Below are positions 53,827-61,602 of a DNA stretch of 64,000 nucleotides, piece by piece; the stretch's first letter is position 1; every line of letters starts with the position of its first letter. Source of the DNA: Sphaerobacter thermophilus DSM 20745 (GTDB lineage Bacteria; Chloroflexota; Chloroflexia; Thermomicrobiales; Thermomicrobiaceae); the NCBI RefSeq assembly GCF_000024985.1, contig NC_013523.1, positions 124,001 through 188,000 of the forward strand. Reading direction: 5' to 3'. Position numbers and translations under genes: made by a program. Under the pieces are notes generated by a model. The model was not told the DNA's origin and did no database searches. It worked only from the letters and a program-made list of their open reading frames with translations.

Positions 53827-56800
53827 CTAGGGAGCGGGTGCCGTCTTCGCGTTACCCCACACTTCCACCCGGTGCCCGGCGCGCTCGCCGGACCAGAGCT
53901 TCACGGTGCAGGTGCGGCGCAGGAGGTGCTTCCAGAGAAGCGCGTTGGCGAAGATCGTCTCGTCGGCGCTGAAGAGGTCGAAGACCGAGCGGGAGGCCAC
54001 GAGGATGATCTTGCGCTGTGCCCGGCTCAGCGCGACGGTGAGGCGGCGCGGGTCTAGCAGGAACTCTCCAGCGGTCAGGAGGTAGTCGCGGTCGCTCTCG
54101 GTGGCGGAGACGACGATGGCCGTCCGCTCCCCGCCCTGGAAGCGCTCCACGGTGTCGATGGCGCTGAGGGCGATCGCGCCGGTGTCGGGGTCGATGCGGC
54201 TCAGCGCCGGGAGGGCGTCCTGCAGCGCCGCGCGCTGGGCGCGGTGCGGGACGACGACACCCAGCCCACGCTCCGGGTCCAGGTTGTAGACCGCCGGGTC
54301 GGCCAGAGCCTGCAGGATCGGGGTGATGAGTTCCTGCTCGAACGGATTGCGCACCTGGCTGGTGTCCTCGTCGTGGACCACCACGACCATCGGGTGCTCG
54401 GGCGACAGGACCGCGGCGACGAACGGGTCCGGGTGCGGGCGCGGCTCCAGCACGTCGCGTTTCTCCGAGAAGTAGGGGATACCGTCCTGCTCGTAGACTT
54501 CACGGCGGAGGAACGCGGCCATGTCGGCGTGGAGCCGGAAGCTCTGGCTGAACTTGATCATCGGCGGGTTGAGTTCACGCAGCGCCAGGAAGAGCGACTG
54601 ATAGGTGCGGAATTCCTGGAAGGTTCGGCGCGGCTCGGTATCCCAGGAGTGGTGCACGATCGGCGGGAGCTGACGGTGGTCGCCGACGACGATGAGCTGG
54701 CCGTCCGGCGCGAGCGGTAGCGCGGCCATGGCCGCCTCGGGCAGGCTCATCTGCGAGGCCTCGTCGAGCACCAGGCAGGTGAAGAGGTCGTGGCCGAAGA
54801 GGCTCTGGCTGCCCCATCGCTTGCTCACCAAACGGTAGACTGCCCCGGGTGTCGCGGCCGCAACGCACCAGCGCTCACCCGCCAGTCGGTCCCAACTCCC
54901 TCTCTCGGCGTCAAGACGGATCGCCCCAGGGACATCTTCACGGAGCCGGATCTGGAAGAGCGGCACCGTCAGCAGGCGCGGGTCGAAGTAGCGCATGAAG
55001 AGGTTTCGGTCGCGTCCGGCCAGGAGGTCAAGGCGGCGCTGCGCCGCGGCGATCTGCTGCAGCGCGACCCTGGTCGCCGCGTGGGTCTTGCAGGAAACCA
55101 GCACGCGGCAGTCGCGGCCGGCAGCGAGCGCGCCCTGCAGCCGGGCGAGCACGGCAAACCCGGTGGTGTAGCTCTTGCCGGTGCCCGGTGGACCCTGGAC
55201 CAGCAGCACCGGGTCGGCGCCGTGGTCGCCGATGTAGGCGCGCTTGCTCTCCTCGAAGGGGTGGAGGTGCCCCGCTTCGTGGAAAGCATCAAGCCCGGCC
55301 AGGAAGCGGCGCTGGCCCTCGGCCGCGGCCGCCGGCCAGTCCACCGTCACCCCGTCGAGATCCACCAGCCGCTCGTAGAGCGTGTTCGGTTCGCCGCGCG
55401 CCAGCCCCTCGGAGACCTTCAGGGCGTAGTACCCGTTCCAGTTGTTCGGGTCGGGGTCGAGCGTATAGACCTCGCCGTCCCGCAGCGGCTCGGGGTAGGA
55501 GGGGAAGACGAACCCACGTGACCAGTTACCGCCATAGGCATTGGCGAGCTCCACGTCGATGGATGCCTGCGTAGCCCGGCCTTGGTCGTCGCGCTCGACC
55601 GTGATGCGCTGGATCCTGGCCCGCATTCGGTACAGCATCTGCTTCGGCGTCGGCGTGAAGGGCGTCTGCTCATTCTCCGGCAGGCGCGAGTCGACCGTCC
55701 AGCGCGGGCAGACGATGACGCTGTCGTCCGGCTTGAGCGTCGAGAGCGCAAGGACCTCATCGAGGTCGCCGTCGACCCCCTCCATTTCGACGCGGAGCCT
55801 CACCGGCAGCCGGTCGATCAGCTCCTCCACCTTGCACGCCTCGAGCTGTTCTTTCGTCAGCTTGACCCGCGTGGCGTCCGGATTCTTGCGACGGTACTCC
55901 TCCTCGTACTCCTGCCGGAGCTTCAGCCGCCGCTCGATCTCGCGCATCGTGTGGCGGACCTCGGGCGACTGGTCATCGGCGCGGTAGCGCACCAGCAGCG
56001 TCTCGCCGGCCAGGACCCGCCGCTCGGGCGGGGCGAGCCGCGCTGCCTTCCAGGAACCGAGCTGGACGTGCCGCTCGATGATGACGAACTCCTCCATCGC
56101 CTGGCCCAGCGTGCGGGCTTTCTCCTCGAACGTCGCCAGGTCGGGGAGGTGGAAGCTGGTCTTGGTCGTCTGCTTGTTGCCGGGGAAGTCGGCGGCGATG
56201 TGCTCCATCGCCTCCAGGCGCCGGGCCTGGAATCCGAGCAGGAGATCCCGGGTGACGCCGCGGTACGGTGCGTAGTCGTCCCGGCCCTTCTCCGGCGGCT
56301 CGGGCAGCTCGCCCCAGGCGGCGTATGCGTATTCCAGCGGGATGTCGCTGCCGAAGCGGGCGCGCCGGAAATACCAGCGCCTTCGCGCCTCGGGGTCGAC
56401 GTCGTCCCGGTCCAGCTTGCCCCAGAAATCAAACAGCCGGGCGCGGAAGATCTCCCGGTACGGCTCGGGCTTGTTCCAATCGAAATTCAGGTAGGCGGCA
56501 ACCGCGTGGAGCGACTGGCACACCATCGGGTAGTTCTTCAGCTCGCGGATCTCCTGGTCCAGGAAGGTGACGAGGGGCGAGTCGAAGGCGGCGAGCTGCG
56601 TCACGAAGTCGTAGAGCGGGGTCGCCCCGAGGATCGCCTCGAAGTGGCGCGCCAGTCCTTCGAGGAGCAGCCGCTGCTCGTGCCGGTCGTAGAAGATCAG
56701 ATGGATCGGTGCCTCGCGCCTGCCCGTCTCGTCCGGTGCGGCAAGCGACACGATAGCGCGCACGGTGTCGCGGATCCAGCGGAGGAAAACCGCTTCCTCC

Positions 56801-58209
56801 TTGGCCGGGCTGTCGGGCGGTCCGTCGCTGAGGTGGACGATGTTCTTCGTCCTAACCGGGACGCCGCCCTCGTGCGCCACGACCCGCGCGCCGAGCAGGT
56901 AGATGCGGTCGTGCAGGTAGTCGTGCTGGGCGTCGATGTAGACGCAGACCAGGTTCGGGTTGTGCTGGGCATCGCGGTAGGGCAGCGAGCCGTAGCCCTT
57001 GCTCGGGATGGCGGAGGGCGCCGGCATGTGCTCGCCCTTCCAGTGGCGATAGCGGCGCGCTCGGTGGACCAGCTCGTCCAGCCGCGGCCCGACCGGCCAG
57101 GTGGTTGCGAGCTGGCGGATCAGATCCTCCTTCCCCGCGCCCGGGACGAGATCGCCGTTGACCCCGTTCGCCGGCTGCTTGAGCAGCGCCAGATCGCGCA
57201 CGCGGTCGATGCCGGCCCGGCGCAGGGCCGTCTTGTCGAACGGCGTCAGGTGGGGCAGGAGCGACAGGTCGTCCTGCTCCGCACTCCACTTCATGCAGAA
57301 CTCGTTGTAGAGGCAGCCATCGCAGCGGTAGGTCAAGTGAAACGGGAGCGCCGCGAAGTCGGCTTCGGCGACCCGCCGGGCCAGCGATTCCGGCCCGGTC
57401 ACCAGGTCATGGACCGCTTCGCGGAAGCTCTCGGGGTCTGGGATGATGTCGAGGAAGGCGTCGTCGATGCCGAAGATGTCCCGCGCCGCCTCGCGCTGGC
57501 GGGCACGCTCCTCCGCCTCCTCGGCGCGCATCTCCCGTTCGGTGTGGGGAGAGCCACGGTAGAGGACTGCGAGGTCACAACGCTCGCAGGCGATGCCGGC
57601 CTCGGCCAGGATCGCCCCCAGCATCTCGCCATAGCAGGCCACCTGTAACCGGTGCTCCAGCCGCGCGGCGGTGGAACTCTTGATGTCGGCGATCAGTGCG
57701 GTGAGGTTGCCGCCGTCGTCACGTGCGAGTCGCAGGATGTCGGCATCGCCGCGCAGGTGCCAGTCACCGATGGTGGCAGCCAGTCGGGGTTGGAACAGCA
57801 CCACGGCCTCGCCCGGCGGCAGATCACGGATGATGTCGAGCACTGCCGCGTTGTCCGGCGCGCGGTCGCTGGCTCCCTCCGGCGCGGCGAACCGGACCGT
57901 GCGGGTCGTCGCCTCGATAGCCGCCTCAACGCGCTGCTCGAACGCGCGGCCGGAGCGGGTGAGCAATGGCGGGAGCGACTGGGGGATAACGTCGTAGTCG
58001 CGCATGAATCGGGACCCGACCACGCGCTCGTGCAGCCGGAGCCGCAGGTAGCGCTGGCACTGGTCCAGCCGGATGAACTGCGCCAGGTCGGTTGGCGCGA
58101 TGAGCCGCCGGCCGTCCGGTCCCGGCGGTGCGGCCGGCGCGGGCGCCGCGGCCGGCCTGTCCTGACTCGCCACAATCCGCGTCCCTTCACCCACCCGACA
58201 TGATGCCAC
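53827..58209 (-). CDS. Giant fusion: Cas4-like Fe-S nuclease, RNase H-like domain, SF1 helicase
   Basis: Up to 1,460 residues (GTG 58209; GTG 58173 is an alternative). Residues about 40-310 are a Cas4/RecB-type nuclease: GDADIL, ALIADIKSS, HRLQVACYGEM, and Cys51, Cys296, Cys299, Cys305 for a 4Fe-4S cluster. Residues about 415-610 resemble the TM0106 RNase H-like domain (NLVCVYIDAQHDYLHDRIYLLG), but the usual DxE pair reads DAQ. The C-terminal third is an SF1 (Upf1/Dna2-like) helicase: QGPPGTGKSYTT, LVLDEASQMSL, VVGDHRQLPP, TVALSRAQRKI. It should unwind and cut DNA; repair or defence is possible. It stands alone. Confidence 0.85.
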   Translation of the reverse strand: MASCRVGEGTRIVASQDRPAAAPAPAAPPGPDGRRLIAPTDLAQFIRLDQCQRYLRLRLHERVVGSRFMRDYDVIPQSLPPLLTRSGRAFEQRVEAAIEATTRTVRFAAPEGASDRAPDNAAVLDIIRDLPPGEAVVLFQPRLAATIGDWHLRGDADILRLARDDGGNLTALIADIKSSTAARLEHRLQVACYGEMLGAILAEAGIACERCDLAVLYRGSPHTEREMRAEEAEERARQREAARDIFGIDDAFLDIIPDPESFREAVHDLVTGPESLARRVAEADFAALPFHLTYRCDGCLYNEFCMKWSAEQDDLSLLPHLTPFDKTALRRAGIDRVRDLALLKQPANGVNGDLVPGAGKEDLIRQLATTWPVGPRLDELVHRARRYRHWKGEHMPAPSAIPSKGYGSLPYRDAQHNPNLVCVYIDAQHDYLHDRIYLLGARVVAHEGGVPVRTKNIVHLSDGPPDSPAKEEAVFLRWIRDTVRAIVSLAAPDETGRREAPIHLIFYDRHEQRLLLEGLARHFEAILGATPLYDFVTQLAAFDSPLVTFLDQEIRELKNYPMVCQSLHAVAAYLNFDWNKPEPYREIFRARLFDFWGKLDRDDVDPEARRRWYFRRARFGSDIPLEYAYAAWGELPEPPEKGRDDYAPYRGVTRDLLLGFQARRLEAMEHIAADFPGNKQTTKTSFHLPDLATFEEKARTLGQAMEEFVIIERHVQLGSWKAARLAPPERRVLAGETLLVRYRADDQSPEVRHTMREIERRLKLRQEYEEEYRRKNPDATRVKLTKEQLEACKVEELIDRLPVRLRVEMEGVDGDLDEVLALSTLKPDDSVIVCPRWTVDSRLPENEQTPFTPTPKQMLYRMRARIQRITVERDDQGRATQASIDVELANAYGGNWSRGFVFPSYPEPLRDGEVYTLDPDPNNWNGYYALKVSEGLARGEPNTLYERLVDLDGVTVDWPAAAAEGQRRFLAGLDAFHEAGHLHPFEESKRAYIGDHGADPVLLVQGPPGTGKSYTTGFAVLARLQGALAAGRDCRVLVSCKTHAATRVALQQIAAAQRRLDLLAGRDRNLFMRYFDPRLLTVPLFQIRLREDVPGAIRLDAERGSWDRLAGERWCVAAATPGAVYRLVSKRWGSQSLFGHDLFTCLVLDEASQMSLPEAAMAALPLAPDGQLIVVGDHRQLPPIVHHSWDTEPRRTFQEFRTYQSLFLALRELNPPMIKFSQSFRLHADMAAFLRREVYEQDGIPYFSEKRDVLEPRPHPDPFVAAVLSPEHPMVVVVHDEDTSQVRNPFEQELITPILQALADPAVYNLDPERGLGVVVPHRAQRAALQDALPALSRIDPDTGAIALSAIDTVERFQGGERTAIVVSATESDRDYLLTAGEFLLDPRRLTVALSRAQRKIILVASRSVFDLFSADETIFANALLWKHLLRRTCTVKLWSGERAGHRVEVWGNAKTAPAP

Positions 58210-58353
58210 GAGGACGATGCCTGCGGGGATGTGGGTTACATAATGGTAGCAAAGTGACCGACAGCACCGGTAGGGCCGGGTGTGATGGTGTTGCCCGCCC
58301 GTGCTCCGGCGTAGGTGCTGCGAGGGACCGACACGGCAGTATGTGCCCGGGGC
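58210..58353. other. Intergenic stretch before IS copy 2
   Basis: No gene seen. ATGTGCCCGGGGCTAAA at the right end is the left arm of a palindromic repeat into which the second IS982-like copy inserted. ACATAATGGTAGCAAAG (about 58238) is locally A/T-rich and could contain a promoter for the leftward nuclease-helicase gene; no clear pair was assigned. Confidence 0.4.
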
Positions 58354-58357
58354 TAAA

Positions 58358-59411
58358 ACGCTTGGCGTGAGTTAGTCGGGGGCATGTCGTATCCCTTGAC
58401 AGCGAAGGTGTCCACCGCCATACCAGCGTGTTCTTCCGTCGCTGCCACGAGCGGAGCTCCCGATGACGGTGGACACCTTCCTGACCCCAGTCCCCGTCCT
58501 GGTCGACACCTGCTGCCAGACCGAGCTGGAGCCCGAGACGCGGCCCGGCCCCGCGCCGGCCCTGAGCCGCAGCGAGGTGCTGACCCTGGCCATCTTCGGG
58601 CAGTGGATGACGTTCTCCAGTGAGCAGGACTGCTCTCGCTACGCCGAGCGGCACCTGCGCCCCTCCTTCCCGACCCTGCCGCATCGCAGCCAAGACCACC
58701 GCCTGCTGCGGCGGCATCAGGCCGCCCTGGCCCAGTTCGCCCTCTACCTGGCAGACCAACTTGGCCGGGGGCCAGTGGCGGTGGATGTGCTCGATGTGGC
58801 GCCGGCCCCGGTGCGCAATGCCAAGCGCCGCGGGCGGGGCTGGTTGGCGGGCGAGGCCAATATCGGCTTCAGCTTGCGCCTGGGCTGGTTCGCCGGCTTC
58901 CGCGTGCTGACCGCGGTCAGCCTGGAGGGGGCGATCACCGGCTGGGGCGTGGCCCCGGCCAGCACCAACGAGCGCCCCCTGGCCGAGACCCTGATCGCTG
59001 CCCGCGCGCACCCCGATCCCCGCCTGCCCAGTGTCGGCAGCCCGGTCGGGATCGAGCTGGCCGACAGTGGCTTTGGCGGTGAGGGCTACGAGGCGCACCT
59101 GGCGGCCACCTACGGGGTGACGCTGGTGGCCACTCCGCAGCGAGGCAGTCGGCGGCGCTGGCCCAAGGCGGTCCGCCGCTGGGTGGCCCGCCATCGCCAG
59201 ATCGTGGAGACGGTCATCGGGCGGCTGCGGCACACCTTCGGCCTCGAGCGGGAGCGGCTGCACACCCTGGCGGGCTTCTAGGCGCGGCTGGCGGCCCGGG
59301 TGGCGCTGCACAATCTCTGCTGCTGGCTGAATCGGCAGCGGGGACGGCCGCTGCTGGCGGTGCCGGACCTGCTCGCGTGCTAGGCGCCGCGCCACAACTC
59401 ACACCAAGCGT
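58358..59411 (+). mobile_element. IS982-like insertion sequence, copy 2 (inactivated)
   Basis: Ends are ACGCTTGGCGTGAGTTAG (58358-58375, one base different from copy 1) and AACTCACACCAAGCGT (59396-59411). TAAA flanks both sides (58354-58357 and 59412-59415). TTGACA at 58396-58401 matches the position of the same box in copy 1. The upstream leader and the 3' end differ from copy 1, so the two are diverged relatives, not a recent duplication. Confidence 0.88.
58463..59383 (+). pseudogene. IS982-like transposase, nonsense-mutated
   Basis: The frame starts at ATG 58463 (MTVDTFLTPVPVLVDTCCQ) and is very close to the copy at 3973-4896. It stops at TAG 59279-59281, where the intact copy has CAG (LAGF-Q-ARLAA). 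The reading frame continues beyond to the family C-terminus VALHNLCCWLNRQRG and ends at 59383. The lost end is about 34 residues. The Asp, Asp and Glu catalytic positions remain upstream of the stop. Further substitutions suggest decay. Confidence 0.88.
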
Positions 59412-59801
59412 TAAAGCCGGCGGGCTGAATAGGGGTAAGCCCACTGAAGGGGCTATGATGCCGACATGCCGGTGTATCCGTTCCGGCATCCTGCCGAGAG
59501 CCGTGACCCCAGCCCCTTCAGTGGGCTTCGCCGTGTCAGCCCGGGGATTTCCCCCGGGGCACGAACTGGGCGGCGGGCACCCCATCACCTGGGTGAAAGC
59601 ACTGCTCCGCCCCAGCCGGCTTTAGCCGGCTTTTCCTTGTGAGCACGGGGGTCACCCCCGGGCCCTGAGCACGGCGCGAAGATGGTCACGGCACTCGCCC
59701 CCGGCACGCACCATGGCGAGGGAACCCGTCACACCACCTGTCGCGACAATGGGCATCCGGACCCCGATCTCCCCATGGGAACCGGTGGACCACCTCGCGC
59801 G
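59412..59801. repeat. Nested palindromic repeat to the right of IS copy 2
   Basis: After the TAAA duplication the interrupted arm resumes (GCCGGCGGGCTGA). Core arms AGCCCACTGAAGGGGCT (59438-59454) and its exact complement (59511-59527) enclose a 56-nt loop containing two GCCGG-type boxes. Then come CAGCCCGGGGATTTCCCCC / GGGGCAC (59535-59562), AGCCGGCTTTAGCCGGCTTT (59614-59633) and CACGGGGGTCACCCCCG. No gene was found before the MFS stop at 59802. Confidence 0.8.
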
Positions 59802-61085
59802 TCAAGCCTCGTCCATCGCGACCTGGGGTTCGTCCGCCAGCATGGGAGGCGTATCGCTGGCGCGCACTGAGGGGAACACGGAGGCCAGTAGCACGAGGGC
59901 GACGAGCGCGGAGCCACAGAAGAAAAGCGACTCCCGGACCCCGAACCGCTCACCGGCGACGCCACCGACAGCGTTGGTGATGATCATCGCCGCAAAGATC
60001 AGGGTCGAGCGGACGGCGAAGACCCGGCCCAGCAGGCGATCCGGGGTGTGCCGCTGGACCAGCGTGACGCTCGGCACCAGCACCATCATACTCCCCATCC
60101 CGCTGATCGCCATGAGCGCGACGGCTAGCCACAGGTGGGACACCATCGCCGTGCCCATCACCCCGAGCCCCATCACCACCAGGCCGACGACGACGGAGAG
60201 CCCCGTCCGCACCGACGAGAGGCTGGTCAGCCAGAACCCGGCCAGGATCGAGCCGACGCTGATGCCGGTCCCGAGCATCGAGTACTCCCACTCACCGCCG
60301 CCCAGCACCTCCCAGGCGTAGCCGACCAGCAGCGGGAAGGTCGCCCCAAGGGTCAGCGGGCCGAGCAGCATGACCGCCGTGTTGGCCCGCACCAGCGGCT
60401 GCCGCCAGGTGAAGGCGACCCCCTCCCGCATGTCGTGCCAGATCGAGCTGGTCACCGCGTCACGCTCCGGCGGCGCCCCGCGGGGGCGGATTGACGCGAT
60501 GCACAGCGCCGACACGACGAACATCAGCCCATCGAAGATGAAGGCAGCGGCCAGACCTTGCTCCGACCCGAACCAGACACTCGCCGTGCTGACCAGGATG
60601 CCGCCCAGCGGATAGCCGAGCACGTCGGCGGTGTTCTCCATGATCCCGTTGAGCGAGTTGGCCGCGTGCAGTTCGTCGGACTTGACGATCGAGGGCAACA
60701 GGGCGGTCTTGGCCGGACGGAACACAAGCGCCAGCGTGTTCACCCAGAAGAGAATGAGGTAGACCAGCCAGAGGTGGATGTGCGCCACGACGGGGATCAG
60801 CACCACCGCCGGGACCCGCAGCAGGTTGCTGACGATCATCGCCCGGCGCCGGTCCCAGCGGTCGACGAAGCTGCCGGCGGCCAGCCCGAAGAGGAGGTCG
60901 GGCAGTGCGGTGGCGACGAAGGCGATTCCGGTCTCGGTAAGGGAACCCGTCAGGCGGTAGACGAGCGCCGCGAGGGCCACGCGGTGCACGCGGTCGCCTA
61001 GCGTCGAGAACAGCTCGGCCCCCCAGAGTGCGGCGAAGTCCCGATTACGACGCAGGAGCCCGAAGCTGTGGCCGGCCCGGCCCAT
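59802..61085 (-). CDS. MFS transporter (MFS_3/EntS-like exporter)
   Basis: A 427-residue major facilitator with about 11-12 hydrophobic segments. The start at 61085 (MGRAGHSFGLLRRNRDFAALW) follows GGGAGGG. The N-terminal FAALWGAELFSTLGDRVHRVAL, GSFVDRWDRRRAMIVSN and FRPAKTALLPSIVKSDELHAANSL are typical of the EntS/MFS_3 exporter group (siderophores, macrolides). The second half contains VQRHTPDRLLGRVFAVRS. No biosynthetic cluster is nearby, so substrate is unknown. Confidence 0.88.
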   Translation of the reverse strand: MGRAGHSFGLLRRNRDFAALWGAELFSTLGDRVHRVALAALVYRLTGSLTETGIAFVATALPDLLFGLAAGSFVDRWDRRRAMIVSNLLRVPAVVLIPVVAHIHLWLVYLILFWVNTLALVFRPAKTALLPSIVKSDELHAANSLNGIMENTADVLGYPLGGILVSTASVWFGSEQGLAAAFIFDGLMFVVSALCIASIRPRGAPPERDAVTSSIWHDMREGVAFTWRQPLVRANTAVMLLGPLTLGATFPLLVGYAWEVLGGGEWEYSMLGTGISVGSILAGFWLTSLSSVRTGLSVVVGLVVMGLGVMGTAMVSHLWLAVALMAISGMGSMMVLVPSVTLVQRHTPDRLLGRVFAVRSTLIFAAMIITNAVGGVAGERFGVRESLFFCGSALVALVLLASVFPSVRASDTPPMLADEPQVAMDEA

Positions 61086-61602
61086 GATCCCTCCCTGCGC
61101 GGTCTCCCCGCGTGTCGTGGCAACGCTTGGTGAGGAGTATAACCGCCCCTGTGCCGCCGAACAAGCAAGAAGACAACTCGGACCTGACGGAGAGCGTGCA
61201 TCGAAGGATGCACCGGTCACGCTGCCAATAAGCGGAGAGAGGCTCGTATCGGCCTGGGTGAACCCCGAGACATCCCCAATCGGCAGCCACAAACGCCGAT
61301 CCCTGCGCAGGGTGCGGGACGCGCGCCACCCTATGTTCCTCCCGAATCGCCGCCACCGTCAGCCGATATGCGCCGTGCGTGCTCCTAATGAACGTTGACG
61401 AATTAGCTTGGTCTACCCGCCAGCAACCTGCTCCCCCTCGTGTCATCCCGAGCGCAGCGAAAGATCTCGCGTCAGACCGGCCCCGCACCGGGGAGATCCT
61501 TCGCTTCGCTCAGGATGACGGCAACCGGGCATCTGGGCAGCTCCGGTGTAGCACGGTAATTCGTCAAGCTTCATCAAGCTTCATAAGGAGACACCTCGCT
61601 TC
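61086..61602. other. 517-base intergenic region with GTCATCC repeat
   Basis: GTCATCCCGAGCGCAGCGAAAG and AGATCTCGCG (61442-61471) face GGAGATCCTTCGC and TTCGCTCAGGATGAC (about 61492-61519): a copy of the GTCATCCTGAG family. It lies downstream of the leftward subtilase stop and may terminate it. AATTCGTCAAGC and AAGCTTCATCAAGC words near 61560-61585 repeat locally. No gene was seen in 61086-61440. Confidence 0.55.

Noticed and set aside
55582-57648. 688-residue plus-strand ORF inside the nuclease-helicase gene
   Set aside because: Antisense shadow; the minus strand carries Walker, nuclease and Fe-S motifs in order.
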